Assembly: GCA_027065245.1 (NCBI GenBank)
Contig: JAMOOS010000339.1
Coordinates: 1-5,673 of the forward strand
Length of the DNA stretch: 5,673 bases
Origin: Desulfuromonadaceae bacterium
Lineage (GTDB): Bacteria; Desulfobacterota; Desulfuromonadia; Desulfuromonadales; Desulfuromonadaceae
Direction: 5' to 3'
Shown here one piece after another: positions 1-5,550 of this stretch (positions within the stretch are counted from its first letter, which is position 1; each line of letters opens with the position of its first letter). The notes under the pieces were generated by a model, which worked only from the letters and a program-made list of their open reading frames with translations, made no database searches and was not told the origin of the DNA. A program made the translations under genes and the position numbers.

Positions 1-173
1 AAGCCGTTACTGCACGACCATACCCGTGCCGGCTCCATCCCCTTCAGCGTTTTGGTCAGGCAGGTGTCGATAATGCTCAGGGCGCGGTTTTCGTTGTCGC
101 TGTCGATGGCTATAAGGGCGTTGCCGATGGCGATGTGGCGGGCCAGTGTTGTCGCGGTAAGGGTCTCATGCAT
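1..173 (-). CDS. Unrecognised protein, N-terminal part (runs off the left edge)
   Basis: An open minus-strand frame starts at the ATG complementary to 171-173 and stays open for 57 codons to the window edge, so the C-terminus is missing. The visible protein begins MHETLTATTLARHIAIGNAL and continues with a stretch containing AIDSDNENRALSIIDTC. It looks like soluble alpha-helical protein; there is no signal peptide or membrane segment. The start is supported by a GGAG Shine-Dalgarno (complement of 184-187) 10 nt upstream of the ATG. The codons look like ordinary coding sequence, with GCC, ATC, CTG and GAC common, and the opposite-strand frame here (52-246) reads as low-complexity Ser/Arg/Met-rich shadow. 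I do not recognise the family and assign no function. It is transcribed divergently from proS, so it belongs to a different transcription unit. I am fairly sure it is a gene, not sure what it does. Confidence 0.6.
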   Translation of the reverse strand, partial: MHETLTATTLARHIAIGNALIAIDSDNENRALSIIDTCLTKTLKGMEPARVWSCSNG

Positions 174-220
174 GATGATGGTTCTCCGTCGCAGTTCGTT
201 TGATCTCTGCCGGGGTTGCG

Positions 221-238
221 CGCCCGCAGGCAAGCTTG
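221..238 (-). repeat. Copy 1 of a short repeat in the divergent intergenic region
   Basis: Read on the minus strand this is CAAGCTTGCCTGCGGGCG, which recurs on the plus strand at 4826-4842 with one base deleted. It overlaps the GCAAGCTTGC palindrome (230-239). Both copies lie in non-coding DNA upstream of housekeeping transcription units. Confidence 0.35.
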
Positions 239-320
239 CATTTTAGCGGAAAATGGGCTAGCGTGCAGCGTGTTTTATCAAAAAAGCTGATGGTGAAATT
301 TGCGGATAAAAAAACAAGCG

Positions 321-324
321 AGGA
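321..324 (+). promoter_or_regulatory. Ribosome binding site of proS
   Basis: AGGA stands 8 nt upstream of the ATG at 333. It decides the proS start: the frame is open further upstream to a TTG at 300, but the extra 11 residues (MRIKKQARIAD) have no counterpart in ProS proteins, while the protein from 333 begins like E. coli ProS (MRTSQYLLSTLKE). Confidence 0.8.
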
Positions 325-332
325 TTGCGGAC

Positions 333-2048
333 ATGCGTTTAAGTAGTTACCTGTTGCCGACGTTAAAAGAATCTCCGGCGGATGCCGAAATTACCAGCCA
401 CAAACTGACTATGCGTGCTGGAATGATACGCAAGGCGGCGGCGGGGATTTATACCTATCTTCCCTTCGGCCTGCGCAGTGTGCGCAAGGTGGAGCAGATT
501 GTACGCGAGGAGATGGAGAAGGCCGGGGCGCTGGAGGTACTGATGCCCATGGTGGTACCGGCGGAATTGTGGCAGGAATCGGGCCGCTGGGAGCAGTACG
601 GCAAGGAGTTGTTGCGGCTGACGGATCGCAAAAATTCGGAGTTTTGTCTCAGTCCCACCCATGAGGAGGTTATTACCGACGTGGTGCGCGGCACGGTGCG
701 TTCCTACCGGCAGTTGCCCATCAATCTGTATCAGATTCAAACCAAGTTTCGTGATGAGATTCGCCCCCGTTTCGGTTTGATGCGCGGGCGCGAATTTATT
801 ATGAAAGACGCCTATTCTTTTGATCTCGACGATGCCGGTGCCGACGCTTCCTATGAGCGGATGTTCCAGGCTTATCAGAATATCTTCCGCCGCTGCGGCC
901 TTGATTTTCGCGCGGTGGAAGCGGATACCGGCAATATCGGCGGCACCGCCTCCCACGAATTTATGGTGCTGGCCGATTCGGGCGAGGACGCCATTGTTTC
1001 CTGCGACAGCTGCGCCTATGCCGCCAATGTTGAAAAGGCGCAGATGCGTACAGAGCCGGGAACAGTAGCCGAAGCGACGCAGGAGCTGCGCCTGGTGGAT
1101 ACGCCGGGACGACGCAGTGTGGAGGAAGTGGCGCAGTTTCTCGCCGTGGATCCGGCGTGTCTGATCAAGACTCTACTGGTGCAGACTGACAGCGGCGAGC
1201 GTCTGGCGGTACTGGTGCGCGGTGACCGCGAACTTAACGAGATTAAACTGTGCCGCCTGCTTGGTTGTAACGAAGTGTTTATGCTTGATGACGATGGCGT
1301 AACCGCCATGACCGGCGCGCCGGTCGGTTTTGCCGGACCGGTGGGGTTGGATTGCCGGATTCTGGCCGATTTAGAGGTTGAGTTTATCCGCGACGGGGTA
1401 ACCGGCGGCAATTGTGCCGATCGCCATTATATGGGGGTGAATCCCGGCCGTGATTTTACGGTTGAGCAATATGCCGATTTGCGCAGCGCCGAAGCTGGTG
1501 ACGGCTGTCCGCGCTGTAACGGTACCTTGCAGATGTGGCGCGGTATCGAAGTAGGCCATGTATTCAAGCTGGGCACCAAATATTCCGAAGCGATGAAGGC
1601 TACAGTTCTAAACAAGGAGGGGCGTGAAGTGCCGCTGGTGATGGGATGTTACGGCATCGGCATTGGCCGTACCGTGGCGGCGGCCATCGAACAGCATAGC
1701 GACGACAACGGCATCATCTTCCCCATGCCCATTGCGCCGTTTCAGGTGCTGATAACCCTGCTCAATCCCAAGGACGAGGCGGTGCTGGCCGCTGGAGAAA
1801 AATTATATGACCAGTTGCGCCGGGCCGGGGTGGAGGTGTTGCTTGATGACCGTGACGAACGACCGGGGAAGAAATTCAAGGACGCCGATCTCATCGGTAT
1901 CCCTATCCGTGTTACCGTTGGTGGGCGCGGGCTGAAGCAGGGCGAATTTGAGGTGTACATGCGTGCCAGCGGCGAACAGAAAATGCTGGCGCTGGACAAA
2001 ACGGCAACATGGCTGATTGACGAAGTTAACCGACAACTGGCAGGGTGA
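333..2048 (+). CDS. proS: Prolyl-tRNA synthetase (bacterial type, with editing domain)
   Basis: Cytoplasmic class II aminoacyl-tRNA synthetase that activates proline with ATP and charges tRNA-Pro. From the ATG at 333 the protein has 571 residues, almost the same as E. coli ProS (572), and it aligns to that protein along its whole length. Visible parts: the N-terminal catalytic segment with RAGMIRK (28-34), LWQESGRW (79-86) and SPTHEEV (107-113); the motif 2 region KFRDEIRPRFG (138-148) through MKDAYSF (157-163); an insertion domain at about 224-405 that in this family hydrolyses Ala-tRNA-Pro, with the conserved editing lysine at residue 279; motif 3 GCYGIGIGRT (438-447); and a C-terminal anticodon-binding domain from about 465 to the end. 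It is the first gene of a tight plus-strand operon. The stop (TGA, 2046-2048) is one nucleotide before the ATG of the next gene. Nothing is missing or broken. Identification is firm from family knowledge. Confidence 0.97.
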   Translation: MRLSSYLLPTLKESPADAEITSHKLTMRAGMIRKAAAGIYTYLPFGLRSVRKVEQIVREEMEKAGALEVLMPMVVPAELWQESGRWEQYGKELLRLTDRKNSEFCLSPTHEEVITDVVRGTVRSYRQLPINLYQIQTKFRDEIRPRFGLMRGREFIMKDAYSFDLDDAGADASYERMFQAYQNIFRRCGLDFRAVEADTGNIGGTASHEFMVLADSGEDAIVSCDSCAYAANVEKAQMRTEPGTVAEATQELRLVDTPGRRSVEEVAQFLAVDPACLIKTLLVQTDSGERLAVLVRGDRELNEIKLCRLLGCNEVFMLDDDGVTAMTGAPVGFAGPVGLDCRILADLEVEFIRDGVTGGNCADRHYMGVNPGRDFTVEQYADLRSAEAGDGCPRCNGTLQMWRGIEVGHVFKLGTKYSEAMKATVLNKEGREVPLVMGCYGIGIGRTVAAAIEQHSDDNGIIFPMPIAPFQVLITLLNPKDEAVLAAGEKLYDQLRRAGVEVLLDDRDERPGKKFKDADLIGIPIRVTVGGRGLKQGEFEVYMRASGEQKMLALDKTATWLIDEVNRQLAG

Positions 2049-2049
2049 T

Positions 2050-3285
2050 ATGTATCGGGTCAGTGTGGATGACAGTGGCAGTGTGAGTCTGCCGCGCCGG
2101 GTGGTGGCGGCGCTGGAAAAACGGGAAATGGTGGTGGCGTCTACTTCGCCGCAACATGTGCTGCTGGCGGTGGATGATGTCGGTGAACCGTGTCTTACCG
2201 CTGCCATCGGCGCAGTTGGCGTGGCCGACGTGCTGTCGTTTTTCAATATGTTCCGCAAAACCGGCATCCTTTACTTTGACCTGCCCGACGGCGCGCGGGA
2301 AGTATACTTCCAGGAGGGGGAGATTATCTACGCGGTCAGCGCCCGCTTCGAGGAGGATATCGGCGAGATACTGTGCGAGTTGGGTAAATTGGAGCGCAGT
2401 GTATTGTCGTCGTTACGGGGGGAAGTGGATGATACCACTACTCTGAGCCAATTGCTGGTGCGGCGCAATATTGTCGCTGCTCGCGATCTGTGGCTGGCGA
2501 CCAGGCATCAGGTGGAGACTATTGTCTATAACCTGTTTGCCTGCACAGACGGGGGCTGTTATTTTGTTGCCCGCGAGCTCGATAATGAAGAGATTGTCCG
2601 CCTGTCCATGAGTACCCAAAACCTTATTATGGAGGGGCTGCGCCGGGTGGACGAGCGGCAATTGTATCTGCGCAAGTTTCGCTCCATGGATGCGGTGTTG
2701 GAGTACAGCGGCAAATCTCCCGCCGGTCTGGACGAGGAGGAAAAGCGCCTGATCAGCATGCTGTACTCAGTTCCGGCCACTGTGGCGCAGATGGTGGCGC
2801 GCAGCGGTATGTCGGAGTTTGACGCCCTGCGGGTGCTGTATCAACTTGCCGACAAAAAGATGCTGGAAATCTCACAGCCGGAAGAGGAACCTCTCGATGG
2901 CGAATTTGCCGCCATTTTTGAGATATACAATGGTGTGCTCACCCTGCTGTGCCAGTGCGTGAGCGAAAAGAGCAGCGCCTTTATTCCCGATGTGAACTGT
3001 TTTATGCGCGATGTGCCCTATCCGTTGCTGTATGTGATGCGTGGCATCAAGCTGGAAAAGGATGGTTCCATCGACGGGCGCAAGATTGTCAAAAACCTCT
3101 CCGGGCTGGAAAAGAAAGAGCAGAAGAAACTGCTGGTGGAGGCGCTCAACGAGCTGGTGTATATGGAGTGCTCGCTGGCACGGCGGGTGCTGGGCGCCCA
3201 GGCCGGTTCCGATCTCATTCGCCGGGTGCAGGAGATAACCGCACGGGTACGCAGCCTGCTGCTGGAGGATAAAAAACCATCATGA
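2050..3285 (+). CDS. DUF4388-domain protein, possible regulator
   Basis: A 411-residue cytoplasmic protein of unknown function, with no signal peptide or membrane segment. Residues about 50-115 (ADVLSFFNMF, then GILYFDL, REVYFQEGEIIYA and EEDIGEIL) fit the DUF4388 family, whose members in deltaproteobacteria often sit next to signalling or gliding-type domains. Residues 1-42 read as a beta hairpin with G-x-V-x-LP followed by a short helix, which resembles an AbrB/SpoVT swapped hairpin; this is an inference. Residues about 225-275 (EEEKRLISML, then SGMSEFDALRVLYQLADKKM) look like a winged helix. The remaining C-terminal part (about 280-411) is helical and charged, with no family that I recognise. 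The ATG at 2050 was chosen because it follows the proS stop by one nucleotide, with AGGG at 2042-2045; an upstream TTG (2017) lies inside proS. The TGA overlaps the pyrF start (ATGA), so the gene is probably translated in coupling with both neighbours. A DNA-binding or protein-interaction role is possible but unproved. Confidence 0.85.
   Translation: MYRVSVDDSGSVSLPRRVVAALEKREMVVASTSPQHVLLAVDDVGEPCLTAAIGAVGVADVLSFFNMFRKTGILYFDLPDGAREVYFQEGEIIYAVSARFEEDIGEILCELGKLERSVLSSLRGEVDDTTTLSQLLVRRNIVAARDLWLATRHQVETIVYNLFACTDGGCYFVARELDNEEIVRLSMSTQNLIMEGLRRVDERQLYLRKFRSMDAVLEYSGKSPAGLDEEEKRLISMLYSVPATVAQMVARSGMSEFDALRVLYQLADKKMLEISQPEEEPLDGEFAAIFEIYNGVLTLLCQCVSEKSSAFIPDVNCFMRDVPYPLLYVMRGIKLEKDGSIDGRKIVKNLSGLEKKEQKKLLVEALNELVYMECSLARRVLGAQAGSDLIRRVQEITARVRSLLLEDKKPS
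3264..3269 (+). promoter_or_regulatory. Ribosome binding site of pyrF inside the preceding gene
   Basis: GGAGGA lies within the last codons of the DUF4388 gene, 12 nt before the pyrF ATG at 3282. The spacing is a little long but the match to the anti-Shine-Dalgarno is strong. With the ATGA overlap it suggests pyrF is translated by its own initiation plus coupling. Confidence 0.6.
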
Positions 3286-4004
3286 AACAACGACTGATTT
3301 TTGCTCTGGATGTTGACAGCCTTGCCGCAGCGCAGAGGTGGGTGGAAATTCTGGCCGGAGAAGTGGGGATGTTCAAGGTTGGCAAGCAGTTGTTTACCCG
3401 CTGTGGTCCGGAGGTGGTGCGGATGATCACCGCTGCCGGTGGCGAGGTGTTTCTCGATCTCAAATATCACGATATTCCCAACACTGTGGCCAAGGCCGGA
3501 GTTGAGGCGGCGCGGCTGGGAGTAAAGATGTTCAATGTGCACACACTGGGGGGGCGCACCATGATGGAGCAGGTGGTGCGCGAGGTTGCTGCGGCAACGG
3601 CAGCGGAAAACCTGCCGTTACCGATTATGCTTGGTGTTACCATATTGACTTCATCCAGCGACAGTGACCTTGATGAAGTTGGCATAGCCGCACCAGTGGC
3701 AGAGATGGTGCCTCGTCTGGCGCATCTGGCACAGCAGTCCGGCCTCAGCGGTGTAGTTGCTTCGGCGCAGGAGCTGGGGCTTATACGAGCCAAATGTGGT
3801 GACGATTTTATCGTGGTGACGCCAGGGGTGCGTCCGGCCAGCGCTGCCAGTGATGATCAGCAGAGGATTGTTACTCCGGCGCAGGCTGTTGCTGCCGGTG
3901 CCGACTATCTGGTGGTGGGACGCCCCATAGCTAAAGCCGCTGATCCTGTGGCTGCCGCCAGGGCCATTGTCGCTGAAATGAACAGCGCCGTGCCGTCGCA
4001 GTGA
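3282..4004 (+). CDS. pyrF: Orotidine 5'-phosphate decarboxylase
   Basis: Last step of de novo pyrimidine synthesis: decarboxylates orotidine 5'-phosphate to UMP in the cytoplasm, as a homodimeric TIM barrel. The protein has 240 residues, the usual length of the bacterial short form. The N-terminal FALDVDS holds the substrate aspartate (D10) and K32 sits in FKVGKQLF. The catalytic signature DLKYHDIPNTV is intact at 59-69 (D59, K61, D64). NVHTLGG (85-91), TPGVRP (180-185) and VVGRPI (211-216) provide the ribose and phosphate contacts, including R184 and R214. The start ATG overlaps the stop of the DUF4388 gene (ATGA at 3282-3285), and its TGA overlaps the GTG of the next gene. There is no other pyrimidine gene in view, so its place in a translation-related operon reflects growth-linked expression at most. 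Identification is firm. Confidence 0.97.
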   Translation: MKQRLIFALDVDSLAAAQRWVEILAGEVGMFKVGKQLFTRCGPEVVRMITAAGGEVFLDLKYHDIPNTVAKAGVEAARLGVKMFNVHTLGGRTMMEQVVREVAAATAAENLPLPIMLGVTILTSSSDSDLDEVGIAAPVAEMVPRLAHLAQQSGLSGVVASAQELGLIRAKCGDDFIVVTPGVRPASAASDDQQRIVTPAQAVAAGADYLVVGRPIAKAADPVAAARAIVAEMNSAVPSQ

Positions 4005-4741
4005 GTATCTGTATCTACGGAATAAACGCCGTTGACGAAGCCATCAGGCAGCGGCGTCCTCTGCGTGGCGTGCTGCTGCTGAATGGTGAGCGCAATGCCC
4101 GCTTGCGCGCCATTGCCGCTGCCGCCGCTGGCGCCGGAGTGGCCGTGCGGCTGGTGGAACGGACTGAGCTGGACGAACTTAGTGGCGGCGCGCGTCATCA
4201 GGGGGTGGCAGCCTTGCTGTCTGCTCCGGCGCGGACTCTGGCGCTGGATGAGCTGCTGGCGGAATGCGCTGACAGACAGCGGTTTTTTCTCGTCGCCGAC
4301 GGTGTAACCGATCCGCACAATTTTGGCGCACTTATACGCAGTGCTGCCGCTGCTGGATGCCAGGCGGTGATTGTCGCCAGGGATCGCAGTTGCCCGGTGA
4401 CTGCCGTGGTGGAAAAAGCTGCTGCCGGGGCAGTGGCGCATATTGCGTTGTGTCGGGTGACCAATCTGGTGCGCAGTCTCGAAACGCTGCGTAACAGCGG
4501 GGTGTGGGTGTACGGTTTGGCCGGTGAGGGCAGTACCAGCCTGTATGGTGTCGATTTGCAGGGTGATGTGGCTCTGGTGGTTGGCAGCGAAGGGCGCGGA
4601 TTGCGACCGCTGGTGCGTAAACACTGTGATGCGCTGCTGCATATTCCCATGCCTGGGGCAGTGCAGTCACTCAACGTTTCAGTGGCTGCTGCCGTAGCCA
4701 TGTTTGAGGTTGTGCGCCAGCGGCGGAACGCGGCCGGATAA
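4001..4741 (+). CDS. rlmB: 23S rRNA 2'-O-ribose methyltransferase, TrmH/SpoU family (RlmB type)
   Basis: SPOUT-class RNA methyltransferase of 246 residues that transfers a methyl group from S-adenosylmethionine to a ribose 2'-OH; E. coli RlmB (243 residues) modifies Gm2251 of 23S rRNA. The N-terminal substrate-binding domain starts IYGINAVDEAI (5-15) and carries the family's HQG (66-68). The C-terminal knotted domain has motif 1 TDPHNFGALIRSA (103-115, with N107 and R113), motif 2 ALVVGSEGRGL (191-201) and motif 3 IPMPGAVQSLNVSVA (215-229), the last forming the deep trefoil knot and cofactor pocket. Similarity to E. coli RlmB is seen along the whole length, including VTNL (153-156) and HCD (208-210). 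The start is GTG, whose GTGA overlaps the pyrF stop; no good Shine-Dalgarno precedes it, so translation probably depends on ribosomes finishing pyrF. It closes the operon. The exact target nucleotide is assumed from the family; related TrmH group 3 proteins can modify other RNAs. Confidence 0.92.
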   Translation: MSICIYGINAVDEAIRQRRPLRGVLLLNGERNARLRAIAAAAAGAGVAVRLVERTELDELSGGARHQGVAALLSAPARTLALDELLAECADRQRFFLVADGVTDPHNFGALIRSAAAAGCQAVIVARDRSCPVTAVVEKAAAGAVAHIALCRVTNLVRSLETLRNSGVWVYGLAGEGSTSLYGVDLQGDVALVVGSEGRGLRPLVRKHCDALLHIPMPGAVQSLNVSVAAAVAMFEVVRQRRNAAG

Positions 4742-4769
4742 AAAAGGGCGCACGAACAGCAAAAGTGTG

Positions 4770-4798
4770 TTGACACGCCCTGACGAATCCATTATAAA
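4770..4798 (+). promoter_or_regulatory. Sigma70-like promoter P1 of the tRNA-tuf cluster
   Basis: A perfect -35 box TTGACA (4770-4775) and a -10 box TATAAA (4793-4798, five of six) are separated by 17 nt. Transcription would begin near 4805, about 90 nt before the first tRNA. It is the strongest promoter-like sequence I see in the window and it lies just after rlmB, so the tRNA cluster has its own transcription start independent of the proS operon. Confidence 0.8.
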
Positions 4799-4825
4799 AC
4801 TCAACGCCGCGCCAACGATGGCCGA

Positions 4826-4842
4826 CAAGCTTGCCGCGGGCG
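4826..4842 (+). repeat. Copy 2 of a short inverted-orientation repeat, between P1 and P2
   Basis: CAAGCTTGCCGCGGGCG matches the minus strand of 221-238 (CAAGCTTGCCTGCGGGCG) except for one inserted T. It sits in the P1 transcript leader, 9 nt before the -35 box of P2. It may be a binding site or a decayed intergenic repeat, or chance. Confidence 0.35.
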
Positions 4843-4851
4843 AATAATTGC

Positions 4852-4881
4852 TTGACAAGCGTTGTTGTGATGCGGTATAGA
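4852..4881 (+). promoter_or_regulatory. Sigma70-like promoter P2, immediately before the first tRNA
   Basis: A perfect -35 box TTGACA (4852-4857) and TATAGA (4876-4881, four of six) are separated by 18 nt, with an AT-rich patch (AATAATT, 4843-4849) just upstream. The predicted start near 4888 would leave a precursor leader of only about six nucleotides before tRNA-Thr. Tandem promoters are usual for stable RNA operons. Confidence 0.75.
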
Positions 4882-4893
4882 GTTCGACTCTGT

Positions 4894-4969
4894 GCTGGCG
4901 TAGCTCAATAGGTAGAGCACCTCACTTGTAATGAGGATGTTGTGGGTTCAATTCCTATCGCCAGCTCCA
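4894..4969 (+). tRNA. tRNA-Thr (anticodon TGT)
   Basis: A 76-nt cloverleaf with CCA encoded. Acceptor stem GCTGGCG (4894-4900) pairs with CGCCAGC (4959-4965); the D stem is GCTC/GAGC; the anticodon stem CCTCA/TGAGG (4920-4924, 4932-4936) encloses CTTGTAA with anticodon TGT at 4927-4929, which reads ACA and related threonine codons. The T stem GTGGG/CCTAT has two G-U pairs, and the T loop is TTCAATT. First gene of the tRNA-tuf cluster, the position of thrU in E. coli. Confidence 0.96.
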
Positions 4970-5016
4970 CTTAAAGGTAACAGACTGGAGCTGTTTAATA
5001 ATTTAAGAAGTCCCCT

Positions 5017-5101
5017 GGAGGGGTTCCCGAGTGGCCAAAGGGATCAGACTGTAAATCTGCTGTCGTAGACTTCGGAGGTTCGAATCCTCCCCCCTCCACC
5101 A
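5017..5101 (+). tRNA. tRNA-Tyr (anticodon GTA)
   Basis: An 85-nt class II tRNA with a long variable arm and CCA encoded. Acceptor stem GGAGGGG (5017-5023) pairs with CCCCTCC (5091-5097). The anticodon loop CTGTAAA (5049-5055) has anticodon GTA at 5051-5053. The variable arm forms GTC/GAC around GTA (5062-5070). The T arm is GGAGG-TTCGAAT-CCTCC. The outermost anticodon stem pair (position 27-43) is a T-C mismatch, T5044 against C5060; the other four pairs are sound. Position matches tyrU in the E. coli operon. Confidence 0.96.
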
Positions 5102-5213
5102 TAAAATTCATGCCGGATGAATACGGCACCGTCGTGTGGCAGGAGCGCCTGTGGGTGTGTTTGACTGTGCCGACGGGTCGGGCTAGTCCACGGTTGTACG
5201 AGTCTGGTTTTGG
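5102..5213. other. Long spacer between tRNA-Tyr and tRNA-Gly
   Basis: These 112 nt hold no gene that I can see. A small hairpin TGCCG/CGGCA with an 8-nt loop lies near 5111-5128. There is a TTGACT at 5161-5166, but no -10 box follows at a suitable distance. It is probably transcribed and trimmed during tRNA processing. Confidence 0.5.
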
Positions 5214-5290
5214 GCGGGAGTAGCTCAGTTGGCTAGAGCATCAGCCTTCCAAGCTGAGGGTCGCGGGTTCGAGCCCCGTTTCCCGCTCCA
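5214..5290 (+). tRNA. tRNA-Gly (anticodon TCC)
   Basis: A 77-nt cloverleaf with CCA encoded. Acceptor stem GCGGGAG (5214-5220) pairs with TTCCCGC (5280-5286, one G-T pair). The anticodon stem TCAGC/GCTGA encloses CTTCCAA with anticodon TCC at 5248-5250, reading GGA and GGG. The T arm is GCGGG-TTCGAGC-CCCGT (5263-5279). Position matches glyT in the E. coli operon. Confidence 0.96.
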
Positions 5291-5308
5291 TAAAAAGCAG
5301 GTGTGAGT

Positions 5309-5384
<76 letters not shown>

Positions 5385-5550
5385 TGTATTGCGCAGATGG
5401 TATCCTGGCGCACGTAACGGTAGTCTCTCAGCAGTATTTGTGCGTGTCGGGTGGGTGTCTGCGCTTTGCAGCTCGTCAAACTACGTTTAGGTAAATCAAC
5501 TTCAGGTTTGTGCGAAAAAGATAAAATAATCAAGGAAAGGATCAAGAGTC
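5385..5550 (+). other. Leader between the tRNA cluster and tuf
   Basis: This 166-nt stretch has no convincing gene. It contains a hairpin TGCGC/GCGCA (5390-5394 with 5408-5412) and the alternative CGCAC/GTGCG pairing (5409-5413 with 5440-5444), neither followed by a U-run, so I see no terminator. A TAAAAT at 5522-5527 resembles a -10 box but lacks a -35 partner. The simplest reading is a transcribed 5' leader of tuf, continuous with the tRNA precursor. Confidence 0.5.
5532..5541 (+). promoter_or_regulatory. Ribosome binding site of tuf
   Basis: AAGGAAAGGA offers two overlapping purine-rich Shine-Dalgarno matches; the nearer, AAAGGA (5536-5541), ends 9 nt before the ATG at 5551. It fits the strong initiation expected for EF-Tu. 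Confidence 0.75.

Larger units (their letters stand above)
174..332. other. Divergent intergenic region between the left-hand gene and proS
   Basis: These 159 nt separate two divergent starts and must hold the promoters for both, unless transcription enters from outside. I see no convincing sigma70 promoter: the best plus-strand pair, TTGCAT (236-241) and TAGCGT (259-264) with 17 nt between, matches only three of six bases at each box. A perfect 10-bp palindrome, GCAAGCTTGC, lies at 230-239 and could be an operator. The part next to proS (281-317) is A-rich, and the proS ribosome binding site is at 321-324. Confidence 0.5.

Noticed and set aside
52..246. Plus-strand open frame at the left edge
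   Set aside because: It is antisense to the better supported minus-strand gene at 1-173, and its residues (many Met, Ser, Arg) look like a shadow.
236..264. proS promoter TTGCAT - 17 nt - TAGCGT
   Set aside because: Only three of six bases match at each box, so it cannot be told from background.
363..956. Long minus-strand open frame (197 codons) opposite proS
   Set aside because: It lies wholly opposite a firmly identified gene, has a composition typical of antisense shadow (His, Arg, Gly and Ala rich) and no recognisable family.
3905..4642. Minus-strand open frame of 245 codons opposite rlmB and the end of pyrF
   Set aside because: Both plus-strand genes are certain by full-length motifs; this frame is Gln, His and Thr rich and shows no domain. 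High GC at the third codon position explains the lack of stops.
4745..4781. AGGGCG/CGCCCT inverted repeat after rlmB as a terminator
   Set aside because: The loop is 25 nt, no U-run follows, and the second arm falls inside the spacer of promoter P1.
5161..5166. TTGACT as a -35 box for an internal promoter before tRNA-Gly
   Set aside because: No -10-like sequence at 16-18 nt; the bases there read TAGTCC.
5390..5412. TGCGC/GCGCA hairpin after the last tRNA as a terminator
   Set aside because: Only five pairs with a 13-nt loop and no U-run; read-through into tuf is more likely.
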